Source: Patescibacteria group bacterium
Lineage (GTDB): Bacteria > Patescibacteriota > Minisyncoccia > Minisyncoccales > JASEJS01
DNA: 8,794 bases
Reading direction: 5' to 3'
Assembly (NCBI GenBank): GCA_030016765.1
Contig: JASEJS010000015.1
Location: 6,103 to 14,896 of the forward strand
The position numbers and the translations under genes are program-made. The first letter of the stretch is position 1, and every line of letters begins with the position of its first letter. The notes beneath the pieces are model-generated. The model saw nothing but the letters and a program-made list of their open reading frames with translations, searched no databases and had not been told where the DNA came from. Positions 1 through 5,300 of the stretch are shown in pieces.

Positions 1-653
1 GGAACTTTAAATTCAGTTAAAAATCCTCCAGCTAATAGAGAAATGGTAATTATTCCCATGGCATTTTGAGTATCGTTCATTCCATGGGAAAGGGAAACTG
101 CGGAAGCAGAAAAAATTTGACCATAGCGAAAAAATTGGGAGATTCGAAAAGGGGAGGTTTTTGAAAAGAAAATTTTAATTAGCCAGGAAAAAGCCAAAAT
201 TAAAAAAATGGCTACCAAAAAGCCAATAATTGGTGCTAAAATCATCCCAAAGGCAACTTTAATTAATCCACTAGCTTTCAGGGCTGAAATTCCAGCTGAA
301 ACTAAAGCTCCCCCAATTAATCCTCCAACCAAAGAATGGGTAACTGAAATTGGAATACCAAATTTAGTCGATAAAGCCACCCAGATAATTGCCCCAATTA
401 AAGCAGAAATTAAAAGAGGCTGAGAAATTACTTCTGAGATTACTATTCCTTTCCCAATAGTTTTAGCAACTTCAGTACTAATAAATGCTCCCAAAAGATT
501 AAAAAAACTAGCTAAGAAAATAGCCTTTCTAAAAGGAAGGGCATGAGTAGAAACAGTAGTAGCAATGGAATTAGCGCAATCATTTGCCCCGTTCCAGAAA
601 TCATAAGTCCAGGCTAAAATAATAATTATTATTACTAAAATAATTCCGCTCAT
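1..653 (-). CDS. pit: PiT-family inorganic phosphate permease (N-terminal part, cut by window edge)
   Basis: Integral membrane transporter that takes up inorganic phosphate by cation symport (family knowledge). The reading frame opens with ATG at 653 and stays open to base 1, giving 217 residues; the rest lies outside the window. It carries the first PiT signature NGANDCANS (residues 21-29), a conserved ISVTHSLVGG segment (102-111) and the second signature SHGMNDTQNAMG (189-200). Hydrophobic spans lie near residues 4-18, 44-62, 78-95, 105-125 and 132-158. The start codon overlaps the stop of the DUF47 gene in an ATGA, and no Shine-Dalgarno sequence is visible, so translation is probably coupled to that gene. 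PiT next to a DUF47/PhoU-like protein is a common pairing in bacteria and archaea. No lesion is seen in the visible part. Cation specificity (Na+ or H+) cannot be told. Confidence 0.95.
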   Translation of the reverse strand, partial: MSGIILVIIIIILAWTYDFWNGANDCANSIATTVSTHALPFRKAIFLASFFNLLGAFISTEVAKTIGKGIVISEVISQPLLISALIGAIIWVALSTKFGIPISVTHSLVGGLIGGALVSAGISALKASGLIKVAFGMILAPIIGFLVAIFLILAFSWLIKIFFSKTSPFRISQFFRYGQIFSASAVSLSHGMNDTQNAMGIITISLLAGGFLTEFKV

Positions 654-1291
654 CGGTTTTTAATTAATATCGATTCAAAAATATTTCCGACATCCTCACA
701 ACAATCAATAGCATTTTCTAAGTGTTCATAAATTTCTTTCAATTTCATTATTTCCAGATTCCTTTCTGGTGAAGGATTACTGACGCTCATTAAATTTTTC
801 AAAGCAGTTCGATTAACTATGTCTCCTTCATCTTCTAATTCATTAAGTTTTTGACAGCGGAAATGAAGATTTTTTTGATATTTTCCAATATTTCGAATTT
901 CTCTTACTCCTTTATTTATTTCTTGGATTGATTCTTCCAAAATTTTTATATACTCTTCAATTTCTTTAGGAAAAGGTTTTTGGATTTTATAAATTACCAT
1001 TCTATTTACGGCTTTTTCAATTTGATCTAAAATATCATCGAGTTTCATCCTCAATAAATCAATATCTTCCCCTTCCAAAGGAGTAATAAAACTTTTCCGC
1101 AAATGGTCAACAACCTCATGGCCCAGGGAATCAGCTTCGGTTTCCAGTTTTTTCATTTTCAAAGCTAACTCTTCTAAATTTTGTGAGTTTTCTAAAATCT
1201 CATCTAAAATTTTAGCTGCTTCAGTTAATTTCTCAGCCTGCTTTTCAAAAAGATTATAAAATATTTCATCTTTAGGGAATAAATTTATCAT
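650..1291 (-). CDS. DUF47 / PhoU-like phosphate transport regulator
   Basis: Cytosolic all-helical PhoU-like protein of 213 residues, the usual DUF47 length, thought to regulate the PiT permease it precedes (family knowledge plus context). The N-terminus INLFPKDEIFYNLFEKQAE is typical of the family. Acidic motifs that bind metal clusters in PhoU-like proteins are visible: LETEADSLGHEV (49-60), ELEDEGDIV (151-159) and the helix with EIYEHLENAIDCCEDVGN (186-203). FITPLEGEDI (68-77) is also family-typical. Two near-identical helical bundles are expected, and the sequence is helix-rich throughout. The stop overlaps the ATG of the pit gene by 4 bp. There is no Shine-Dalgarno sequence before ATG 1291; an extended -10 promoter lies only 11-19 bp upstream. 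The exact regulatory mechanism is unknown. Confidence 0.93.
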   Translation of the reverse strand: MINLFPKDEIFYNLFEKQAEKLTEAAKILDEILENSQNLEELALKMKKLETEADSLGHEVVDHLRKSFITPLEGEDIDLLRMKLDDILDQIEKAVNRMVIYKIQKPFPKEIEEYIKILEESIQEINKGVREIRNIGKYQKNLHFRCQKLNELEDEGDIVNRTALKNLMSVSNPSPERNLEIMKLKEIYEHLENAIDCCEDVGNIFESILIKNR

Positions 1292-1301
1292 ACATTAAAT
1301 A

Positions 1302-1310
1302 ATTATATCA
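1302..1310 (-). promoter_or_regulatory. Extended -10 promoter for the DUF47-pit operon
   Basis: On the minus strand the sequence reads TGATATAAT, an exact TGn-TATAAT extended -10 element. The -35 region at normal spacing (about 1325-1330, CTTATT) is poor, as is common for extended -10 promoters. Initiation about 7 nt downstream would fall near 1295, leaving only about 4 nt before the ATG at 1291. The transcript may therefore be leaderless or nearly so, which fits the absence of a Shine-Dalgarno sequence. Confidence 0.5.
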
Positions 1311-1317
1311 AATCCCC

Positions 1318-1355
1318 AAATAAAAATAAGGCAGGTTCCAGATTTCTGCCTGCCT
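1318..1355 (-). terminator. Rho-independent terminator after the archease-SIS unit
   Basis: On the minus strand AGGCAGG (1355-1349) pairs with CCTGCCT (1335-1329), and an inner CAG-aaat-CTG extends the stem with a small asymmetric bulge. The stem is followed directly by a T-rich run (TATTTTTATTT, 1328-1318). It lies downstream of the SIS gene and just before the DUF47 promoter, so it should separate the two minus-strand transcription units. Confidence 0.7.
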
Positions 1356-1413
1356 AAAAAATGTGCCTGTCTTTTTTGTCTTTTAAGAATCAAAATTGCC
1401 GAGAAAATTCGCA

Positions 1414-2019
1414 TTATTCTGGTCTGGCGTGCCTCTTTTCTAATTCTTCTTCGGTTTTCTTTTTTATTGCCCCAATAAAACCAATAATGGAGTCTAAGAC
1501 TATCATTGTAAAATCCTCAAAGGCAGTTCCCAGAGGCATCACTGGTTCTCCTTTCATTCTCCGTTCTTCATAGCTGGAACTAGAGGCCTCATTTTTAGTT
1601 CTTCCTGGAATAATTAGTTTTTCATCTGCTAATCTCGCTAAAGTAGATTCTGGCTGAGAAGTAATGGTAATTATTTTTGCTCCGATTTCTCGAGCAATTC
1701 TCACTTGTTCTATCTGATGTTCTCCTCCTCCAGAAACGACTATAAACAGATCATCTTTCTCTACCGAAGGAGCAGTCGGTTCACCTAAAACTCTGGTATC
1801 AAAGCCTAACTGAGCCAGTCTCATAGCAAAGCACTCTGCTACTTCCCCAGATCTTCCTACACCAGTCAAAAAAATTCTTTTGGGCTCCCCTAGCAACTCT
1901 TTTACAAAAGTAGTTACTTGGCTTAATTCCAGCTTTTGGCTCCTCATCCATTCCAGCATCCTTTTAATCTCCTCTACTGCCCCTTTTCCAATTTCTTCAT
2001 CTGTCATTTCATTTGTCAA
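1414..2019 (-). CDS. 6-phospho-3-hexuloisomerase-like SIS-domain protein
   Basis: Resembles 6-phospho-3-hexuloisomerase (PHI/HxlB), the cytosolic enzyme that interconverts 3-hexulose 6-phosphate and fructose 6-phosphate in the ribulose monophosphate pathway. Family-like segments are GVGRSGEVAECFAMRLAQLG (53-72), ITSQPESTLARLAD (119-132) followed by IIPGRTK (136-142), and MPLGTAFE (161-168). It is 201 residues against roughly 180-200 for PHI. The usual phosphosugar loop SGSGET reads SGGGEH (96-101), so substrate use may differ. The start is TTG at 2019, chosen because AGGTGAT sits 5 nt upstream; the next ATG at 2007 is too far from that site. No hexulose-phosphate synthase partner is visible. 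The gene is 32 nt downstream of archease. Base composition is richer in GC (25 of 60 in 1741-1800) than the plus-strand genes (11 of 60 in 3541-3600). Confidence 0.75.
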   Translation of the reverse strand: MTNEMTDEEIGKGAVEEIKRMLEWMRSQKLELSQVTTFVKELLGEPKRIFLTGVGRSGEVAECFAMRLAQLGFDTRVLGEPTAPSVEKDDLFIVVSGGGEHQIEQVRIAREIGAKIITITSQPESTLARLADEKLIIPGRTKNEASSSSYEERRMKGEPVMPLGTAFEDFTMIVLDSIIGFIGAIKKKTEEELEKRHARPE

Positions 2020-2024
2020 AGAGC

Positions 2025-2031
2025 ATCACCT
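2025..2031 (-). promoter_or_regulatory. Strong Shine-Dalgarno that fixes a TTG start
   Basis: The minus strand reads AGGTGAT here, a seven-base match to the 16S 3' end complement, with 5 nt between it and the TTG at 2019. It decides in favour of TTG over the ATG at 2007. It stands out because almost every other gene in the window lacks an SD sequence. Confidence 0.6.
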
Positions 2032-2051
2032 TTTTTATTTTAACAAATTTT

Positions 2052-2459
2052 TCAAATATCAAAAAGTATTGTTGCCTCCCAGGTTTTATCTTTTTTTTGG
2101 TGAATATCTAAATCATGATAGGTAACTCCTTTAATTAGTAATCCAAATCTTTTAACTCTTTTTCCAAAAATTTCTCCTTCTAACTCATTATCAGAAAATT
2201 TAGTAAACTTTACATCTTGATAAACTTCCTTATTTACTTCATTCAAATAATTAATCTCTGACAAGAAATCGACTAAAAGTGAATTCAGGTTAAGAGATTT
2301 TATCTTTATACTTTTGACTTTTGACTTTTGACTTTTGACTTCAGCCCTTAGGGCATTTTGCATCCCAATCATCGCATTTTTGAAAAGTTCTCTTTTATCT
2401 TTGCCAAATGCCCTAATTTTTAAATCTGAGATATGTTCAAGAATCTCGTATTTTTGCAT
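2052..2459 (-). CDS. Archease (RtcB RNA-ligase cofactor)
   Basis: Small cytosolic protein that speeds guanylylation and turnover of the RNA ligase RtcB (family knowledge). The 135 residues show the family landmarks in order: YEILEHISDLKIRAFG (4-19) with the conserved E-H-x-x-D, LNSLLVDFLSEINYL (58-72), KGVTYHDLDI (110-119) and the terminal LFDI (132-135) holding the conserved C-terminal Asp. Residues 40-50 (EVKSQKSKVKS) are encoded by an AGTCAAA tandem array and look like an insertion in the loop before the LLVDFL helix; the rest is intact. RtcB is not in the window. No Shine-Dalgarno sequence is seen; the leader has a direct repeat TTAAAGTTAA. A TATAAT at 2511-2516 is a likely promoter. The SIS gene follows after 32 nt. 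Confidence 0.92.
   Translation of the reverse strand: MQKYEILEHISDLKIRAFGKDKRELFKNAMIGMQNALRAEVKSQKSKVKSIKIKSLNLNSLLVDFLSEINYLNEVNKEVYQDVKFTKFSDNELEGEIFGKRVKRFGLLIKGVTYHDLDIHQKKDKTWEATILFDI
2310..2340 (-). repeat. AGTCAAA heptamer tandem array inside archease
   Basis: On the minus strand AGTCAAA is repeated four times and followed by AGT (31 bp), preceded by TGA. The same 34-bp string, including the TGA, occurs inside tsaD. It encodes part of EVKSQKSKVKS. The complementary strand would contain stop codons (TTTTGACTT has TGA in one frame of the 7-nt cycle), so only this orientation can be translated. Confidence 0.95.
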
Positions 2460-2510
2460 TTTAACTTTAATGAATTAACTTTAAGGAGATGGAGCGAAGG
2501 TGGTGGGTGG

Positions 2511-2540
2511 ATTATAGTCTAAAATCTCATACTCTGCCAG
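2511..2540 (-). promoter_or_regulatory. Candidate promoter for archease
   Basis: On the minus strand CTGGCA (2540-2535) and an exact TATAAT (2516-2511) are 18 bp apart. The -35 matches TTGACA at four of six positions. Initiation near 2504 would give a leader of about 45 nt before ATG 2459. The -10 lies within a copy of the sequence that encodes YNPPTT, so it may instead be a by-product of that repeat. Confidence 0.4.
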
Positions 2541-2772
2541 AATTTACTACTTGTCTCAAAAATCTTTGCAACTTTAAACGGCCGGGCATAGTCATTTTCA
2601 AAGTATTTGGCCATTCCTTATTTCCAATTTTAAATTTAATTGAAGACAAAGAGGCAACTTTATAACCGGGAGGGACCCGCTCGCCGTTAGGCAAGCGGGA
2701 GGACGTGGTAGGTGGGTTGTAGTTTTCCAAAATCAAGGAAAGAGGAATGAATCTCTTAAATAATTCTTTCAT
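2527..2772 (-). CDS. Unidentified 81-residue protein, possibly frameshifted
   Basis: I do not recognise this ORF. It begins MKELFKRFIPLSLILENYNPPTT and continues through a GC-rich palindrome that encodes RLPNGERVP into PPGYKVASLSSIKFKIGNKEWPNTLKM and a basic C-terminus. No signal peptide or membrane span is evident and no Shine-Dalgarno sequence precedes ATG 2772. Just past its stop, the +1 frame reads EYEILDYNPPTTFAPSP then stop (ending near 2485), repeating the ILxxYNPPTT motif. A single-base frameshift near 2530 would join the two, so the intact gene may be about 96 residues. Protein-like wording (GNKEWPNTLKMTMPGRLKLQRFLRQVV) argues that it is or was a gene. It is divergent from the HAD gene and upstream of archease. 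Confidence 0.4.
   Translation of the reverse strand: MKELFKRFIPLSLILENYNPPTTSSRLPNGERVPPGYKVASLSSIKFKIGNKEWPNTLKMTMPGRLKLQRFLRQVVNSGRV
2676..2699. repeat. GC-rich palindrome within the 81-residue ORF
   Basis: Arms 2676-2685 and 2690-2699 flank a 4-nt loop. On the minus strand CCCGCTTGCC pairs with GGCGAGCGGG, ten pairs including one G-U; on the plus strand the same position is a C-A mismatch. The block is far richer in GC than its surroundings and resembles a REP-type insertion, though only one copy is in the window. Confidence 0.7.
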
Positions 2773-2855
2773 AATTCGATTTTATCAAATTTTCGACATA
2801 ATTAAAAACAGCGAAGACTCAAAAATCAAGAATAAAAAGGAGGTTTCTGTCCAGG

Positions 2856-2954
2856 ATGAGATACATAGGTAATACTCTAAAATGGTCAAAATTAAGTGAA
2901 TTTGAGAAGATAATGTTAATTAAATTCCTTCTAAGTAGTGAAGAAAATCTATGA
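2856..2954 (+). CDS. Candidate 32-residue small protein with strong SD
   Basis: ATG at 2856 opens a 32-codon frame ending in TGA at 2954; the peptide begins MRYIGNTLKWSKLSEFEK and is amphipathic. GGAGGT lies 11 nt upstream, a little far but the best SD-like sequence on the plus strand of the window. AACCTCC at 2985-2991, beyond the stop, could pair with GGAGGTT and hide it. No homologue is recognised. The ORF is short enough to occur by chance, and the stretch could be a non-coding RNA instead. Confidence 0.25.
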   Translation: MRYIGNTLKWSKLSEFEKIMLIKFLLSSEENL

Positions 2955-3117
2955 AAAATAGTCAAAAAAGCCTGAAATGAAGAGAACCTCCCTAATCCTC
3001 AATTCTCTACTTTTAGAGGAAATTGAAATCATGTTCAAGCCACTGAACATAATTGACAGTTGATTAGTTGTAATTTTGCTTGTTTTTAACCTTTATTTTT
3101 ATTTTTGAGATTTAAGG

Positions 3118-3123
3118 TAAAAT
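3118..3123 (+). promoter_or_regulatory. Candidate -10 element for the plus-strand operon
   Basis: TAAAAT lies 6 bp before ATG 3130, so initiation would fall at or near the start codon and give a leaderless mRNA. No convincing -35 is found at normal spacing (3095-3100 is ATTTTT). An alternative reading is AAGG (3114-3117) as a distant SD, 12 nt from the ATG. Confidence 0.25.
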
Positions 3124-3129
3124 AGATCA

Positions 3130-3753
3130 ATGAGGATAGTTTTTGATTTTGATCATACTTTGTTTTCGGCGAAAAGATTATATGAGGGTTTAAAAGAAGA
3201 ATTTAGGAAATTGGGAGTGAATGAAAATTTATTTCAGGAAACTTTTGAAAGATCAAAAGGGAAAGGAAGGGATTATAAGCCATTTCAGCAATTTAAATTA
3301 ATTAATAAAGAAAATCCTCAAATTGAAATCAAAACTCTTAAAAAATCATTTGAGAAAGTTTTTAAAAAAGCTCCAAAATTTCTTTATAAAGATGCGATTT
3401 GGTTTTTGAAAAAATGGAAAAATAAAGCCGATTTGATTTTGCTTTCTTATGGTGAAGAGAAATTTCAAAGGCAGAAAATTGAAAAATCTAAAATCAAAAA
3501 ATATTTTAAGAAAATAATTATAACCAGGGATATTGAAAAAACTAAGCCATTTAAAAAAGCTTTTCAAAAAAATAAAAAAATAATTTTTGTTGAAGACAAT
3601 CCTGAGGCTTTATTTAAAATAAAAGAAAATTATCCTAAGGTTATCGCCATCAGAATTAATCGTAAAGAGGGAAAATATTGGCAAGAAAAAAATAATTCAA
3701 AAATTGATTTTTCAATAAGGAATTTAAGGGAATTGGAAAAGATTTTAAATTGA
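3130..3753 (+). CDS. HAD-superfamily hydrolase
   Basis: Probable cytosolic phosphatase of the haloacid dehalogenase superfamily, 207 residues. Motif I is FDFDHT (5-10) with nucleophile D6 and acid/base D8; motif II is LLSYG (104-108) with S106; the motif III lysine is K137 or K139 in EKTKP; motif IV is FVEDNP (153-158) with E155 and D156 for Mg2+. About 90 residues between motifs I and II form a helical cap of the C1 type. Very rich in lysine and AT. The substrate cannot be read from the sequence. It is the first gene of the plus-strand run, 47 nt before the PP-loop gene; a weak AT hairpin (AGATAA/TTATCT, 3780-3797) lies in that gap. A function linked to tRNA modification is only suggested by neighbours. 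Confidence 0.85.
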   Translation: MRIVFDFDHTLFSAKRLYEGLKEEFRKLGVNENLFQETFERSKGKGRDYKPFQQFKLINKENPQIEIKTLKKSFEKVFKKAPKFLYKDAIWFLKKWKNKADLILLSYGEEKFQRQKIEKSKIKKYFKKIIITRDIEKTKPFKKAFQKNKKIIFVEDNPEALFKIKENYPKVIAIRINRKEGKYWQEKNNSKIDFSIRNLRELEKILN

Positions 3754-3800
3754 ATTTCATCTCTAAAGAAATAAAATAAAGATAAGAGTTTTTATCTAGG

Positions 3801-4733
3801 ATGAAAAAAGTTAAGGCCCTAATTTTATTTTCAGGAGGATTGGATTCGATTTTAGCTGCCAAAATTTTAATGGAGCAGGGAATAGAAGTTAAAGGAATAA
3901 CTTTTGAAAGTTATTTTTTTAATTCTGAAAATGCTAAAAAGGGAGCTAAAGAAATGAAATTGCCTTTAAAAATTATTAATTTTTCTGAAGAGCATTTAAA
4001 AATGGTAAAAAATCCAAAATACGGTTATGGAAAAGCAATGAATCCCTGTATTGATTGTCATATTTTGATGCTAAAAAAAGCCAAAGAGATTATGAAAAAA
4101 GAAAAATTTAATTTTGTAGCTACCGGAGAGGTTTTAGGAGAAAGACCATTTTCTCAAAATAAAAAAGCCTTGGAATTAATAGAGAAAGAATCTTCTTTAA
4201 AAGGTTATTTATTAAGGCCATTTTCAGCCAAATTGTTAAAATTAACTATTCCTGAAAAATTAAATCAAGTTAATCGCCAAAAGCTATTAGATATTTCTGG
4301 TCGCTCCAGGAAAAGGCAAATTGCTTTAGCTAAAAAATATAAAATTAAAGAATACCCTACTCCAGCTGGAGGCTGCCTTTTAACTGATTTAGAATTTGGC
4401 AAAAGATTAAAAGAATTGTTTCAGAAATATCTAAAATGTAAGGGAAATGATATTGGACTTTTAAAATTGGGAAGGCATTTTTGGGAAGATAAAATCAAAA
4501 TTATTGTCGGCCGAAATGAAAGAGAAAATAAGGAAATTAAAAAATTAGCTAAAAAAGGAGATGTTTTAATTGAAATGAAAAATTATCCAGGTCCTTCCAC
4601 CTTAATCAGGAACTATAAAAAAACTAAAATTCCAAAAAAAGTTTTCGAAAGAGCTAAAAAAATAACTCAATATTATTCTACTAAAGCTAGAGCTAAAAAA
4701 GATGTTAATTTTGAAGTTAAGGAAAAATTATAA
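3801..4733 (+). CDS. PP-loop ATPase, predicted tRNA thiolase with C-terminal NFACT-R-like RNA-binding domain
   Basis: Predicted cytosolic tRNA thiolation enzyme related to ThiI/MnmA, which activates a uridine by adenylation and inserts sulfur. The PP-loop is LFSGGLDS (9-16). A CxxC pair lies at C83/C86 (NPCIDC), ATGEVLGERPFSQ at 107-119, the segment LLDISGRSRKRQ at 162-173 and a likely catalytic cysteine C192 in PTPAGGCLLTD (187-196). Residues from about 215 on (LLKLGRHFWEDKIKIIVGRNEREN, and MKNYPGPSTLIR at 259-270) resemble the NFACT-R RNA-binding domain known to be fused to PP-loop ATPases of this type (family recall, not searched). The 310 residues appear intact. Its last 32 nt overlap tsaC, so the two are co-transcribed. 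The modified position (s4U8, s2U34 or other) cannot be decided. No clear SD; AGG is directly adjacent to the ATG. Confidence 0.82.
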   Translation: MKKVKALILFSGGLDSILAAKILMEQGIEVKGITFESYFFNSENAKKGAKEMKLPLKIINFSEEHLKMVKNPKYGYGKAMNPCIDCHILMLKKAKEIMKKEKFNFVATGEVLGERPFSQNKKALELIEKESSLKGYLLRPFSAKLLKLTIPEKLNQVNRQKLLDISGRSRKRQIALAKKYKIKEYPTPAGGCLLTDLEFGKRLKELFQKYLKCKGNDIGLLKLGRHFWEDKIKIIVGRNERENKEIKKLAKKGDVLIEMKNYPGPSTLIRNYKKTKIPKKVFERAKKITQYYSTKARAKKDVNFEVKEKL

Positions 4734-5292
4734 AAAAATAATTGAAAAAGTGATAAAATCTATTAAAACTGGAAAAGTGATAGTCTGTCCAACTGATACA
4801 GTTTATGGATTATTAGCTGATGCTACTAATAAAAAAGCAGTTGAGAAAATTTTTAAAATAAAAAAGAGGCCATTTCAAAAGCCAATTCCAATTTTTGTAA
4901 AAGATATCAAAATGGTTAAAAAAATAGCTAAAATAGACAAAAAACAGGAGGAATTTTTGAAAAAAGTTTGGCCAGGAAAAGTAACAATAGTTTTAAAACC
5001 CAAAAAAGAGCTCCCAAGAGGAATTGGTAAACCAAATAAAGAAATTGGTTTGAGAATCCCAAATTATAAAATTATTAATCGATTATTAAAACTCTGTAAT
5101 TGCCCTCTCACTGGCACTTCAGCTAATATTTCTGGAAGACCAGCTTCAACTAAAATTAAAGAAGTTTTAAAGCAATTTGAAAATCAAAAAATTCAGCCAG
5201 ATTTAGTAATTGATGCTGGCAATTTACCAGAAAGTAAACCATCAATAATTATAGATTTAACCAAAACTTTGCCAAAAATATTAAGAAAATAA
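4702..5292 (+). CDS. tsaC: L-threonylcarbamoyladenylate synthase (Sua5/YrdC/YwlC family, short form)
   Basis: Makes threonylcarbamoyl-AMP from threonine, bicarbonate and ATP, the first step of tRNA t6A37 synthesis; cytosolic. The 196 residues are a single YrdC domain without the extra Sua5 domain. Visible motifs: CPTDTVYGL (29-37), KKRPFQKPIPIFV (54-66), WPGKVTIVL (90-98), LRIPN (117-121), TGTSANISG (137-145) and PSIIIDLT (180-187). ATG 4702 is taken because it gives a normal-length N-terminal helix (NYKKIIEKVIKSIKTGKVIVCPTDT); it overlaps the PP-loop gene by 32 nt. A GTG at 4750 would be a shorter alternative. tsaD begins 8 nt after the stop, so the two t6A genes are translated from one message. 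Confidence 0.95.
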   Translation: MLILKLRKNYKKIIEKVIKSIKTGKVIVCPTDTVYGLLADATNKKAVEKIFKIKKRPFQKPIPIFVKDIKMVKKIAKIDKKQEEFLKKVWPGKVTIVLKPKKELPRGIGKPNKEIGLRIPNYKIINRLLKLCNCPLTGTSANISGRPASTKIKEVLKQFENQKIQPDLVIDAGNLPESKPSIIIDLTKTLPKILRK

Positions 5293-5300
5293 AATAAATT

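Larger units (their letters stand above)
2773..3129. other. Divergent intergenic region without a recognised gene
   Basis: This is 357 bp between the starts of the minus-strand 81-residue ORF and the plus-strand HAD gene. It holds a strong SD-like GGAGGT (2839-2844) before a 32-codon ORF, a distant complementary AACCTCC (2985-2991), and two further hairpins: TCAATT/AATTGA with inner CTCT/AGAG (about 2999-3026), and ATGTTCA-agccac-TGAACAT (about 3032-3051). A T-rich stretch follows (3071-3106). Its contents could be a structured RNA, but no known RNA family (RNase P, tmRNA, SRP) is recognisable. Confidence 0.6.

Noticed and set aside
208..423. Plus-strand ORF of 71 codons
   Set aside because: It lies antisense to the well-supported pit reading frame, which carries both family signatures; no SD or family-like motif.
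1880..2125. Plus-strand ORF of 81 codons across the archease-SIS junction
   Set aside because: It is antisense to the conserved ends of two recognised genes and has no protein-like motif. The ORF at 1361-1573 plus was dropped for the same reason.
3346..3862. Minus-strand ORFs opposite the HAD and PP-loop genes (3346-3567 and 3656-3862)
   Set aside because: They are Phe/Leu-rich mirrors of lysine-rich coding sequence and overlap the HAD motif IV and PP-loop regions.
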